Part shown: piece by piece, positions 55,316-64,000 of the stretch
Position numbering within the stretch: the first letter of the stretch is position 1
Layout of the letters: each line of letters opens with the position of its first letter
Origin: Thermosediminibacter oceani DSM 16646
GTDB lineage: Bacteria > Bacillota > Thermosediminibacteria > Thermosediminibacterales > Thermosediminibacteraceae
Direction: 5' to 3'
Assembly: GCF_000144645.1 (NCBI RefSeq)
Contig: NC_014377.1
Span: 1,984,001 to 2,048,000, forward strand
DNA length: 64,000 nt
Notes under the pieces: model-generated
Databases searched by the model: none
What the model was told of the DNA's origin: nothing
What the model saw: the letters and a program-made list of their open reading frames with translations, nothing else
Made by a program: the position numbers and the translations under genes

Positions 55316-56511
55316 GGATTTTCTAGTATGCGCTTAAGATCCATCAGGAATTTAGCAGCGGTCGCGCCATCAATAAGCCTGTGGTCGAAGGACAGGCTCA
55401 GCATCATAACCTGTCTTATAGAGATACTATCTTCGACCACTGCAGGTTCTTTGTATATTGTGTTAACTCCCAATATAGCGCTTTCCGGCGGATTTATAAT
55501 AGGTGTAAAGCTATCTATACCGTACATGCCGAGATTCGTTATGGTAAACGTGCCATCTTTTATTTCCTCGGGAGATAATCTGTTTTCCCTGGCCCTAGCA
55601 CTCAGGTCTTTTATCATCTTAGAGATCTCCGTGAGGGATTTTGACCCGGCATCCTTTATCACCGGAACTATTAACCCATTTTCTAGAGCGACTGCTATTC
55701 CGAGATTTATCTTTTCGTGCTGGATTATATACTCTCCTTCAATAGACCAATTGATTACGGGATTTCTTTTGATTGCAAGCACACATGCTTTAGCTATTAA
55801 GTCGGTGTAGGTAAATTTCTCATCAGCAAATTTATTAAGTTCTTCTCTAAACTTAACAAGTTCGGTAACATCAACTTTAATATTCTCCGTAACATGGGGA
55901 GCGCTGTTCCAGCTATTTTTCATCCTTTCGGCGATGACCCTTCTCATATTGTCCATCGGCACTTTCTTTACAGATCCCGTGTCTTCCTCAACCACAGCAG
56001 GGCTGTCTTTCTTTACATTCAATTTATTTTCTATGTATTTCCTTACGTCTTCTTCGGTAATTCTGCCACCAGGTCCGGTACCGGCAATCAGGGAGAGATC
56101 CACATTGTTTTCTTTTGCAATCTTTCTAGCTAAAGGCGTAGCTTTTATAAACTTTTCCTGATTCTTTTCCACCGCCGGTGTCTCAAGCCGGTCAGCCTGC
56201 ACAGCCACGGTAGAAGGAGAAGTATTTGCGGGACCAGCCTCATCTTCTACTGGGAGTTTTTCGCCTTCAGCCAGGATAATGCCGATCGGAGTAGCTACAG
56301 GTACAACAGCGCCTTCACTCACCAAAATTTTTCCCACAATCCCATCTGCAGGAGATTCAACCACATTGGTGATCTTTTCGGTGGAAACTTCAGCCACCTC
56401 TTCTCCTTTTGATACTTTATCCCCAACTTTTTTCAACCATTTGGTTAAAGTTCCTTCTTTCATTGTGAGACCAAGTTTTGGCATTACTATATAAACCGCC
56501 ATATACGCCAT
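55297..56511 (-). CDS. acoC: Dihydrolipoamide acetyltransferase, E2 of acetoin dehydrogenase
   Basis: A core subunit with one lipoyl domain (residues about 5-80, lipoyl lysine in VSTEKITN), a peripheral-subunit-binding domain (about 125-160) and a catalytic domain ending in SFDHRLIDGA (histidine and aspartate of the active site). It transfers the acetyl group from acetoin cleavage to CoA. The start may be 56511 or 56502; AGGTG lies upstream. The stop lies inside a tandem repeat. Confidence 0.94.
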   Translation of the reverse strand: MAYMAVYIVMPKLGLTMKEGTLTKWLKKVGDKVSKGEEVAEVSTEKITNVVESPADGIVGKILVSEGAVVPVATPIGIILAEGEKLPVEDEAGPANTSPSTVAVQADRLETPAVEKNQEKFIKATPLARKIAKENNVDLSLIAGTGPGGRITEEDVRKYIENKLNVKKDSPAVVEEDTGSVKKVPMDNMRRVIAERMKNSWNSAPHVTENIKVDVTELVKFREELNKFADEKFTYTDLIAKACVLAIKRNPVINWSIEGEYIIQHEKINLGIAVALENGLIVPVIKDAGSKSLTEISKMIKDLSARARENRLSPEEIKDGTFTITNLGMYGIDSFTPIINPPESAILGVNTIYKEPAVVEDSISIRQVMMLSLSFDHRLIDGATAAKFLMDLKRILENPVMLAL

Positions 56512-57509
56512 CACACCTTTCTAAAAAAATTAGATTTTTGAGCTATTTCTAAAGTCCTCCTGATATCTACTTGATAAGGTCCGTTCCTTGAAATCCTGAA
56601 TAAAATACAGTCACCTGCTCTGACGGGTATTTCTCTTTCACCATCAAGGGCTATAATACCTCGATTCTCGGCATTATAAATATAATCTTCATCCAGCTTT
56701 AAGGGGTTAAATTTCTTTATGCTTATCTTTCTCACAATCCCCGGAGCTATAGGCGCCAGGATGGTTTCACCCCCTGCCCCCAATTGCACGTGAGCCCCAA
56801 CGTCATCCCCGTCATCAATTATTTCCTTATAGCCCACTATTGAAGAAAACCCTATTGAAGCCGGATGAGCTCTGGTCACAAATATATCGGTTATACTTTC
56901 CTGGTCCCATATAGCTTTTGCGCCGACAAAGCTCTCCCTGGAAACGACGGCATCTATTAGGGCAATATCTACCAATTCCCTTCCTTTATATATTTCTATC
57001 CGTTTGTTTTTATTGCATGTAGCCGCTTTGTCGAACAGTCCCGAAGCTACAACAGCCGCGGCTATGCCGGCCACTGTACCCTCGATCATCGATGGATAGA
57101 CGTTATTGGTGCCGGTTGAAATCGAAATCAGTGGCGTATCTTTAATAACCTTGGCAATGGCCCTGTTGGTTCCGTCCCCGCCCAAAGACACTATGCAGCC
57201 GACGCCCTTCTCCTCCATCATACTGGTAGCAACCATAGAATCCTTGAATCCGGCAGTTAGAGGCATGTCGAGTATTTCCACATTAGCTTTCAATTGTTTT
57301 AAATAAACGAGGTCGTTCACCGCCTTGTAACCGATATTAAAAGTATCAGCCATTATATAAATCTTCTCGACTCCCAGCTCCTGGGATGCCAGTATTATTC
57401 TTTTTACGATATTTACTTTTTCGTTGTTATCTATTATCGTCGCATGAGCTACCAACCTTCTTATATCCTTACCTGAGGCGGGATTTGCTATTATTCCAAT
57501 TTTACTCAT
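56511..57509 (-). CDS. acoX: AcoX, ATP-NAD kinase-like protein
   Basis: A 332-residue protein of the NAD-kinase superfamily with GGDGTNR (near residue 93), found in many acetoin operons. Its role is uncertain. ATG 57509 (MSKIGIIAN) is preferred, with GGAGGATGG upstream. Its stop touches the acoC start. Confidence 0.9.
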   Translation of the reverse strand: MSKIGIIANPASGKDIRRLVAHATIIDNNEKVNIVKRIILASQELGVEKIYIMADTFNIGYKAVNDLVYLKQLKANVEILDMPLTAGFKDSMVATSMMEEKGVGCIVSLGGDGTNRAIAKVIKDTPLISISTGTNNVYPSMIEGTVAGIAAAVVASGLFDKAATCNKNKRIEIYKGRELVDIALIDAVVSRESFVGAKAIWDQESITDIFVTRAHPASIGFSSIVGYKEIIDDGDDVGAHVQLGAGGETILAPIAPGIVRKISIKKFNPLKLDEDYIYNAENRGIIALDGEREIPVRAGDCILFRISRNGPYQVDIRRTLEIAQKSNFFRKV

Positions 57510-57529
57510 GCCATCCTCCATCAAGGTGA

Positions 57530-57558
57530 GGGGGTAACTGAAGTTACCCCCTTTTTTT
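57530..57558 (+). terminator. Hairpin between acoB and acoX
   Basis: A 9-bp perfect stem GGGGGTAAC-TGAA-GTTACCCCC (57530-57551). The T8 run is on the plus strand, so it would stop antisense transcripts; on the operon strand it is an intercistronic hairpin. Confidence 0.6.
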
Positions 57559-57562
57559 TACT

Positions 57563-58534
57563 CTATAAAATTGACTTAACCCCATTTATTATGTCGATTT
57601 CATTGGGTATTACATAGTTTTCAAGCACAGTGGTGAACGGTATGGGCACGTTCAATGCCCCTATTCTCACTATTTGAGCGTCCAGATAATCAAAAATCTC
57701 TTCGGCAATTAGAGCAGCCAGTTCTCCTCCCCATCCACCTCTTTTAACCTCTTCCGTAACTATAACTACCTTATGGGTCTTCTTTACGGAGTTAAAGATC
57801 GTCTCCTTGTCCAACGGGAAAAGTGTCCGGGGATCAACGATTTCCGCTTCTATACCCTCTTTGGCGAGCTCATTTGCCGCATTTAACGCCTTGTGAACCA
57901 TTAAACCGGTAGCTACTATAGTTACATCCCTACCGGGCCTTTTTACATCGGCAACTCCCAGAGGGATCGGTTCATTCTCATCCGGGACCTCTCCTTTTAA
58001 ATTATACAGGAGCTTGTGCTCTATAAATGCAACGGGATTATCATCTCTTATGGAGGAAATTAGCAACCCCAGGGCATCTTTGGGAGTCGAGGGATATACT
58101 ACTTTCAGACCCGGAACATGGGTTAACCAGGCTTCCAGGCATTGCGAATGCTGAGCCGCCGCCTGCAGCCCACCGCCTTCGGGAAGTCTTATAACCATCG
58201 GCATAGAGATTTTGCCGCCAAACATGTATCTCATCTTCGCTGCCTGGTTTACCAGCTGATCCATAGCAACGGTCACAAAATCCATAAACATTATCTCCGC
58301 TATCGGTCTCATACCCGTTGCCGCAGCGCCTACTGCGACGCCGGCTATAGCCTCTTCCGATATCGGAGTATCCCTTACCAATTCCTCTCCAAACTCATCT
58401 ATAAGACCCTGGGTGACGCCGAAGCACCCACCGAATTTCCCCACATCTTCACCCAATATGAATACCCGCGGGTCCCTTCTCATCTCATTCCTTATAGCTT
58501 CTCTTAAGGCTTCAGCATACGTTAATTGTCTCAT
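57563..58534 (-). CDS. acoB: Acetoin dehydrogenase E1 component, beta subunit
   Basis: A 323-residue transketolase-type beta subunit with the typical [21 protein letters not shown] start, [16 protein letters not shown] and [16 protein letters not shown] blocks. With AcoA it cleaves acetoin by thiamine diphosphate. It overlaps acoA by 4 nt. Confidence 0.94.
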   Translation of the reverse strand: MRQLTYAEALREAIRNEMRRDPRVFILGEDVGKFGGCFGVTQGLIDEFGEELVRDTPISEEAIAGVAVGAAATGMRPIAEIMFMDFVTVAMDQLVNQAAKMRYMFGGKISMPMVIRLPEGGGLQAAAQHSQCLEAWLTHVPGLKVVYPSTPKDALGLLISSIRDDNPVAFIEHKLLYNLKGEVPDENEPIPLGVADVKRPGRDVTIVATGLMVHKALNAANELAKEGIEAEIVDPRTLFPLDKETIFNSVKKTHKVVIVTEEVKRGGWGGELAALIAEEIFDYLDAQIVRIGALNVPIPFTTVLENYVIPNEIDIINGVKSIL

Positions 58535-59517
58535 CTTATTCTCCCTTCCTCCACAAGGTCTGTATAGATATCTTCTACAGCAGAGGTCTCCTCTGGGTAG
58601 GGGCTCTCTTCTGCAAACCTCACAGCTTCTTCCAGTTCTCTAATTATGTTGCATTCAATTTCCTTTAATTCCTCTTCTGTAACAATATTATTATCCAATA
58701 TATACCGGGCCAGCCTGGGAATCGGATCCCTTGCCACCCATTCTTCTACTTCTTCCTTTGGCCTGTACACCGTCGGATCCCCTTCAAAGTGACCTCTCCA
58801 CCTGTACGTCTTGCACTCGATAAGTGTTGGCCCAGCACCCTCTCTTGCCCTTTTCACAGCTTCCCGGGCTGCTTCATATACGGCCAGCACATCATTGCCG
58901 TCTACAGTAACACCGGGGAAGCCGTAAGCTATCGCCCTGTCCGCAATATCGGCTATTGCCTGGTGCCTGTCCTGCCTCATGGATATTCCATAAAGGTTAT
59001 TCTCACATACAAACACAACAGGCAATTTCCATATGGAAGCCATATTTAATGCCTCATGAAAAGTTCCCTCGTTTGAAGCTCCATCGCCAAAGAAGCACAC
59101 CGCCACCTGGTCGGTGCGTCTTAATTTTGCCGACAGTCCGGCACCCACGGCTATAGGCAGGCCCCCGCCTACTATGCCATTGGCTCCTAAGATTCCTTTC
59201 TGGACATCGGCAATATGCATTGAGCCTCCCTTGCCTTTACAGTATCCCGTCGCCTTGCCGAAGAGCTCGGCCATCATAAATTTGAGGTCTCCACCCTTGG
59301 CGATCAGGTGTCCGTGCCCTCTATGAGTACTGGTTATATAGTCTTTATCTGTTAAATTTTCACAAACTCCTACAGCCGTGGCTTCCTCACCTATGTACAA
59401 ATGGACAAAACCGAGAATCTTTCCCCGGGCGAATAATTCCGACACCTTTTCCTCGAACTTTCTGATCTTATTCATTTTGGTGTACATATCCAGAAGCAAT
59501 TCTTTTGTTAAATCCAC
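58531..59517 (-). CDS. acoA: Acetoin dehydrogenase E1 component, alpha subunit
   Basis: A 328-residue subunit with the thiamine-diphosphate motif GDGASNEG...CENN (about residues 144-176). An E1 of a pyruvate or branched-chain complex has the same domains; the acoX gene and AcoR-type activator make acetoin the best substrate. Confidence 0.92.
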   Translation of the reverse strand: MDLTKELLLDMYTKMNKIRKFEEKVSELFARGKILGFVHLYIGEEATAVGVCENLTDKDYITSTHRGHGHLIAKGGDLKFMMAELFGKATGYCKGKGGSMHIADVQKGILGANGIVGGGLPIAVGAGLSAKLRRTDQVAVCFFGDGASNEGTFHEALNMASIWKLPVVFVCENNLYGISMRQDRHQAIADIADRAIAYGFPGVTVDGNDVLAVYEAAREAVKRAREGAGPTLIECKTYRWRGHFEGDPTVYRPKEEVEEWVARDPIPRLARYILDNNIVTEEELKEIECNIIRELEEAVRFAEESPYPEETSAVEDIYTDLVEEGRIR

Positions 59518-59533
59518 AAATATCCCTCCTTCC

Positions 59534-59887
59534 TCATTCTATACCAACCGTTACACAGGCAACGGCAACTTCTATACTGTCATTTATGTCTCCAAATTGA
59601 GCCAGATTGAGACCCGAAACCCTCATTCCACCTTCCACCGCTTTTACAGACTTTTTCCCTATCGGCAATAATTCCTTTATGGCGTCTTCATCAATCTCCT
59701 CGGGCCTCGATACCGCTACCGTAACTTCTACGATCACATCGTCCAGATTATCAAGATTTAGAATTTCAGCAAGCCCACACAGGCAACTGTGAGAAATTGC
59801 ATCTTTCACAGCTTTTTTAGCTGCGTTGTTCACATCCTGTCCATGGAGGTCAACCCCATATCCAAATTCGATCACAAATCTTCTTAT
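59534..59887 (-). CDS. Lin0512-family protein, probable AUA start codon
   Basis: A 117-residue protein of the Lin0512 family of unknown function (motif VDLHGQDVNNAAKKAVKDAI, one SCLCGL pair). Homologues as I recall begin just before RRFVIEFG; here that position is ATA 59887, with GGAGGT 7 nt upstream. The longer frame from GTG 59923 has no ribosome-binding site, and the internal GTG 59875 is 19 nt from it. It is the first gene of the aco operon, directly after the sigma-54 promoter. Confidence 0.75.
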   Translation of the reverse strand: MRRFVIEFGYGVDLHGQDVNNAAKKAVKDAISHSCLCGLAEILNLDNLDDVIVEVTVAVSRPEEIDEDAIKELLPIGKKSVKAVEGGMRVSGLNLAQFGDINDSIEVAVACVTVGIE

Positions 59888-59971
59888 AAAACTACCTCCT
59901 TTCTCATACTCATATTTTTTCACGTTAAAAACTTTTTATATGTTGCTTTCTTTTCTTGGGATATAATATAC

Positions 59972-59987
59972 GCAAAGTTCGTGCCAA
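59972..59987 (-). promoter_or_regulatory. Consensus sigma-54 promoter of the aco operon
   Basis: The minus strand reads TTGGCACGAACTTTGC, a full match with GG and GC exactly 10 nt apart. Transcription should start near 59960. Confidence 0.95.
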
Positions 59988-59992
59988 ACAAA

Positions 59993-60018
59993 AAAGCCCG
60001 TATTTCCTCGGGCTTTAG
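59993..60018 (-). terminator. Terminator after acoR
   Basis: The stem AAAGCCCG/CGGGCTTT (arms 59993-60000 and 60009-60016) is followed on the minus strand by TTTTTTG. Confidence 0.88.
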
Positions 60019-60024
60019 GTCCAC

Positions 60025-60042
60025 GTGTCTCAATTGTGATAC
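60025..60042. promoter_or_regulatory. Candidate AcoR upstream activator site
   Basis: GTGTCTCAATTGTGATAC is an 18-bp dyad with 14 symmetrical positions centred on CAATTG, about 40 bp upstream of the -24 box. A second palindrome, ATATTGTACAATAT, is at 60066-60079. Confidence 0.5.
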
Positions 60043-60105
60043 AGTGCAATTTCTCATTATTGATAATATTGTACAATATAATGCAGATTTCCAAACCATA
60101 TAAAC

Positions 60106-62079
60106 CTAATCAAAAATCTCATTTTGATTCATTTTTATGGATTTCAAGTCTATATTATATTTTCTAATCTTTCGATACATCGTAGCCCTGCTTATATTAA
60201 GAAGTTCAGCTGCTCTCTTCACGTTGCCTTTGCAATTTAAAAGAGCATTTTTTACATTTTCTCTTTCTAGAGTCTCAAAAGGAAGAATCGCATCTAAATT
60301 AATTTTGCCCATTTTCGCACTTCGAAGTATGTTATCCGGTAAATATTCTTCTGTAATGACATCACCTTCACACAAATAATACGACCTTTCTATCGCGTTC
60401 TGAAGCTCTCTTACATTTCCTGGCCAGTCGTAATTTTTTAATTTTTTAATATATTCCTTGCTTAACATCTTGGGATGAGCCGCATTTTTGTGGTTTAGCC
60501 TGTCTATAAAATAATGGGCCAGCAATTCTATGTCCTCTTTTCTGTCCACCAGGCGCGGCAGTTTTATGTTTATAACATTAAGCCTGTAATAAAGATCCCC
60601 TCTAAAATTTTTCCTTTCCACCTCTTCCCTTAGGTTCCTGTTCGTGGCAGCTATTATCCTCACATTGAGCCTTTTTTCATGCGTCCCTCCAATTCTGGTA
60701 ATCCTCTTATTATCCAGAACTCTTAATAGTTTAGACTGCAGGTCCAGGGGCAGCTCTCCGATCTCATCGAGGAATATCGTACCGCCATCGGCCAATTCAA
60801 ATTTGCCCGGATGCCCCTCCTTCAATGCTCCTGTAAAGGCTCCCTTTTCATACCCGAAAAGTTCGCTTTCAACCAGCTCTCTTGGGAGAGAAGCGCAATT
60901 AACTGCAACAAACGGCCCTTTGGCACGTTTACTGTAATTATGTATTGCCTGGGCAAACAACTCCTTCCCCGTCCCGCTCTCTCCTTCAATAAGGATATTA
61001 CAGTCACTCAGTGCGGCTCTTTTCGCCGATTCTATAATCCTCTTCATCTCTTCATTCCTTGTCATAATATCCTCAAATCTGTAAGTTGCTTTATATCCTA
61101 CTACCCTATTCACAACGTTGTGAATATACTTGGTTTCTCTAAAGGTTATGACCATCCCTATAGTTCTTTTATTAGCTATCACAGGAACCGCATTTACGCT
61201 GCACGCTATTCTTTTATTTTTCACATAAAAATTGCAATCTATGTCATAATAAGGTTTCCCTGATTTTAAAACGGCATTAACGAGATTCACATCCCGCAGC
61301 AAATCTTTAATATCTGCTCTTAAGATTTCCTCTAACGCAAGACCTAAAATATTTGCCGCCATATCATTTGCCTTTTTCACCTGTAAATTTTCATCCGTTA
61401 TTATCATGCCTTCGGATATTGAGTCAAAAGTAGCATTTATAAGTTTATGCGATCTCATTAAAGCCAGCTGTTTTTCTATGGAATAAGCACCAGCCAGAAC
61501 TATACCTAGGGTATGAGAATGAGCTTTATAACAGCTCCCCGACATATCCAGGCATCCTATGATATTGCCATCCTCATCATGGATGGGCGCCGCAGAGCAT
61601 GTCCAGGAATGATGCGTTATACAGTAGTGTTCCGCACCTATAACCTGTACAGGTTTATCTGTAAATAAAGAAGTTCCTATGGCATTTGTCCCAACTGCTT
61701 TTTCCGTCCACAGCGCACCCTTTACGAAGTTTAGTTCAACGGCCCTTTCCATAACCTCTTCGTCTCCAATGACATCTATCAGGTAACCATCTTTATCTAC
61801 AAGAATTATTACGAAACCCGAACCAGCCACCATACTATAAATGTTTTCCATTATTGGATGGGCTATATAAATCAATTCCTCGTTCTCCTTTGTCCGGAGC
61901 TCTAGTAAATCATTACTTAAAACCTTTCCAACTCCTCCCATGGGATCTACTCCAAATTTTTTGCATCTTTTCCACGATTCTGCAATTATTGGTTTTATAA
62001 ATGGATTCAGATTTCCGTTTTCTACGAAATCTCTCCAGGCCTTTTTAATAAATTTCAGGTAATTTTCCAAAACATTCAC
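60106..62079 (-). CDS. acoR: AcoR-type sigma-54-dependent activator
   Basis: The 657-residue enhancer-binding protein has a GAF-like sensor (about residues 60-205), a PAS domain (about 215-320) and an AAA+ domain with Walker A GESGTGKE (366-373), GAFTGA (413-418) and Walker B IFLDEI. A Fis-type HTH is near the C-terminus. AcoR proteins activate acetoin operons in response to acetoin. It lies directly upstream of the operon on the same strand and is separated from it by a terminator, an activator site and the sigma-54 promoter. Confidence 0.94.
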   Translation of the reverse strand: MNVLENYLKFIKKAWRDFVENGNLNPFIKPIIAESWKRCKKFGVDPMGGVGKVLSNDLLELRTKENEELIYIAHPIMENIYSMVAGSGFVIILVDKDGYLIDVIGDEEVMERAVELNFVKGALWTEKAVGTNAIGTSLFTDKPVQVIGAEHYCITHHSWTCSAAPIHDEDGNIIGCLDMSGSCYKAHSHTLGIVLAGAYSIEKQLALMRSHKLINATFDSISEGMIITDENLQVKKANDMAANILGLALEEILRADIKDLLRDVNLVNAVLKSGKPYYDIDCNFYVKNKRIACSVNAVPVIANKRTIGMVITFRETKYIHNVVNRVVGYKATYRFEDIMTRNEEMKRIIESAKRAALSDCNILIEGESGTGKELFAQAIHNYSKRAKGPFVAVNCASLPRELVESELFGYEKGAFTGALKEGHPGKFELADGGTIFLDEIGELPLDLQSKLLRVLDNKRITRIGGTHEKRLNVRIIAATNRNLREEVERKNFRGDLYYRLNVINIKLPRLVDRKEDIELLAHYFIDRLNHKNAAHPKMLSKEYIKKLKNYDWPGNVRELQNAIERSYYLCEGDVITEEYLPDNILRSAKMGKINLDAILPFETLERENVKNALLNCKGNVKRAAELLNISRATMYRKIRKYNIDLKSIKMNQNEIFD

Positions 62080-62266
62080 CTCTTTATGAGGCGCCGTATC
62101 TTATATATCTATCTCATTAATTTACTGTAATCTTAACTTTTCGTGCCATATTTTGTCTTGTAAACGAAATGTTTTTCAAATAGATTCGAACTGACTATTT
62201 TTTACAAGGGGAAATTCCCCATTTTTGCGAAGATTTTTCCCCAGGCACCGGTGGGGAATTTTTATG

Positions 62267-62830
62267 TTAACTTAATTGCCTCATGAGTGATTGCCTCATC
62301 CGGTAACTTTGACCATCAAAGATCAACAGGTAACTGTGATGTATCAGCCGGTCAATCATTGCTGCTGTCATCTGCTCATCGTAGAAAATGCCCGCCCAGC
62401 GGCTGAATTCCAGGTTAGTGGTAATTACTACACTGCGACGTTCATAGCAGTCCAAAATCACCTGAAACAGTAGCTGCGCCCCTTCGCGGTCCAAAGGAAC
62501 ATAGCCCCATTCGTCGCAAATTAGAAGATCCGGTTTGGAAAGCTGTTTCAGTAACCCGGAAAGTTCACCTCCCTTCCTGGCTTCTACCAGCCGGTTTACC
62601 AGTGCTGCAGTGCGGAAAAACTTTACGCTGAATCCTTTTTTACAGGCCTCCACACCGATGGCGGTGGCAAGATGGGTTTTGCCGGTTCCCACGTTGCCGT
62701 AAAGGATCAGGTTTTTCTTTTCTTCGAAAAATTTGCATTCTTTTAGGTCCTGCGGTGTAAGCCCCTGCGGCAGCTTGATTTCATCGAATATGTAGTCGGC
62801 AAAGGTCTTTATCGTGTAAAAGCCTGCTTT
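62267..62830 (-). pseudogene. istB: IS21-family helper ATPase IstB, frameshifted
   Basis: The C-terminal part (ATPase domain with NVGTGKTHLA, Walker B LLICDEWGY) is open from 62267. Its natural N-terminus, MLKNEIAACCKALKLSRN, lies upstream in another frame within 62781-63383. The junction is at the run TTGAAAAGC near 62825, where one extra base would break the frame (…RLLK then AGFYTIK). A TGA precedes the ATPase frame. Without frameshifting the protein is non-functional. Confidence 0.8.
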
Positions 62831-63383
62831 TCAAAAGCCTGTCCTTTCGGCTTGCGTCTCTATGCTCCAGTTCTAATCTTAGCAGCTTTAGCAGGTATTC
62901 TTCATGGCTTTGAGCTTCGATCTTGTCGCAGTTTTCCACTAGATTGCGGCTGAGTTTTAATGCTTTACAGCAGGCGGCGATTTCGTTCTTCAGCATACAT
63001 TGACACCGCCTTTCAGAGCAATAGCCCTTGAGCGCTTTGCCGCGTTCGCTTTTGCCTAAGCCGTCCAGGTATTCCCGGAGTGGATCCGGCAGCATGCTGT
63101 ATATTCCCGAATACTTAAGGGCTCCAGGACAGCGGGAAAGCTGAGTGAGGTAGGGTAGCCAATCCATGCTTTCTTGCTTGTTGTCCCCGTAAAGCCGCTG
63201 GTGGCGTACGATTTCCCGGTGGCTTTCATCCAGCGGTATGACCTCATGGGCTGTTATCTTTACCAGCACCCGGCTGTTGGCGTATTTGGGGGCGGTAGAG
63301 TAGAGGTGCTTTCCGCCATTTAAACCGAATTTGGCGTAGGCGTTGGTTTTGACTGTTATGTAAGGTGCATGTCCTGGTGGCAT
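62781..63383 (-). pseudogene. IstA C-terminal fragment fused in frame to IstB N-terminus
   Basis: The frame starts with the IstA segment PYITVKTNAYAKF and runs through YLDGLGKSERGKAL. It then enters the IstB N-terminus (about residue 136 onwards) without an intergenic break. This indicates loss of the IstA C-terminus. The junction with the upstream IstA frame also lacks roughly 35 family-typical residues. Confidence 0.75.
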
Positions 63384-64000
63384 AATCGTAAAAGTCCCAG
63401 GTTAAAATCCTCCAGCCTTTCAAACCTGGAGACCGGGACCAGAAGGTTGCGCCGGTGGTATCCGACCTTGTTTTCCACATTTCCCTTTTCGTGGCCGGAA
63501 GCAGGGTTACAGAATACCGCCTCAAAACCATAGTGCTGCTTGAATCTCAGGAAGGCGTCGGTTAGTTTGCGCTCGCCATTTTTCAAGAGTTTCACAATAG
63601 TGCTGGCGTTATCGAACCATAGCTTATGAGGCACTCCACCAATATGTTCAAATATGTCCTTCAGCCCCTGAAACAGGCATTCCTGATTTTTTCCCTTGAA
63701 AAGCTGGGTATAGCCCGCGTTACTGTAGGGAAACGGCAGGTTCAGATAAAAGCCGTGGTACAACAGCATTCCATTTTCGTAAAAATCGGCTTCGCCGAAA
63801 TCTACCTGTGCTTCACCGGGGATATGTTCTAGCGGCAGACGGCAGGAGTTGTCCTGATACAATTCTTTTTTTCTCATGGTTACGTAACCTGCTACGGTGC
63901 GGTAAGAACAGTTAAACTGATCTTGGTATTTTTCACAGAGCCTGTCGTAAATCCTTTTGGCGGTATGCCGCTGCTTTTTGCGGGCTTTTTTTATCTTCTT
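63356..64000 (-). pseudogene. istA: IS21-family transposase IstA, broken and partial
   Basis: The frame is open from base 64000 to the stop at 63356. It contains the DDE residues in QVDFGEADF, WFDNAS and NPASGHEKGNVENK. The protein ends prematurely after LLRLCHQDMHLT and the rest continues in another frame. The N-terminus lies outside the window. Catalytic residues survive but the product is truncated. Confidence 0.78.

Larger units (their letters stand above)
62267..64000 (-). mobile_element. Degenerate IS21-type element, truncated by the window end
   Basis: Contains istB and istA remnants. The right end lies outside the window. The left end could not be placed exactly, and no clear terminal repeat was found between 62160 and 62266. 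Confidence 0.8.

Noticed and set aside
62132-62148. Sigma-54 promoter upstream of acoR (TGGCACG on the minus strand)
   Set aside because: The -24 box is good, but the -12 position lacks GC.

Overview
The window looks like chromosomal DNA of an anaerobic, spore-forming, motile, probably thermophilic Firmicute (Thermoanaerobacterales/Thermosediminibacterales-like; this placement is an inference). Support comes from class III anaerobic ribonucleotide reductase, the [FeFe]-hydrogenase maturase HydF, a selenocysteine-containing SelD, a B. subtilis-like block fabZ/flagellar rod/mbl/spoIIID/spoIIQ/spoIID/murA/ywmB/atp, and an F-type ATPase c subunit with a sodium-binding signature. No tRNA, rRNA or CRISPR array was seen.

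Layout. 1-2.6 kb: cdaA-cdaR (c-di-AMP synthesis) and a bactofilin-like membrane protein. 2.7-7.7 kb: hydF, then two divergent arsenic/metal units, arsR-acr3 and arsR-permease-redox protein. 7.7-26 kb: housekeeping and accessory genes (plsY, selD with a DUF3343 partner, a PTS operon with its PRD regulator, trmI, mobA, nrdD-nrdG, niaR), interrupted by three almost identical 1595-bp IS1182-type elements. Each of the three sits in a transcription terminator and has duplicated the whole terminator hairpin. 25.7-26.1 kb: a very small hydrophobic gene with a sequestered ribosome-binding site and an apparent antisense RNA, a candidate type I toxin-antitoxin module. 26.3-33.7 kb: niaX, a zupT-rocB-iadA cluster, a RocR-like sigma-54 activator and a cDPGS-like GTPase with its own sigma-54 promoter. 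33.9-36.7 kb: a Spy-like periplasmic protein and a two-component system with a Met/His-rich sensor loop. 36.7-38.2 kb: a cobalamin riboswitch controlling cblT-cblS (alpha-ribazole salvage). 38.2-47.2 kb: an unknown lipoprotein, fabZ, flagellar rod genes, mbl, sporulation genes and murA. 47.2-53.7 kb: a complete atp operon. 53.9-62.1 kb: an acetoin dehydrogenase operon (acoA-acoB-acoX-acoC-lpd) with a small Lin0512-family leader gene, driven by a consensus sigma-54 promoter and the upstream activator gene acoR. 62.3-64 kb: a decayed IS21-type element running off the window.

How the parts work together. Two sigma-54 circuits control fermentative/amino-acid functions: AcoR for acetoin and a RocR-like protein for peptide/arginine-type catabolism. 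RNA-level control is prominent: a cobalamin riboswitch, a SECIS element inside selD, a sequestered Shine-Dalgarno, and a long inverted repeat around a start codon. Selenium use (SelD, DUF3343) and molybdopterin guanine dinucleotide synthesis (MobA) fit an organism with Sec- and Mo/W-containing oxidoreductases, none of which is in this window.
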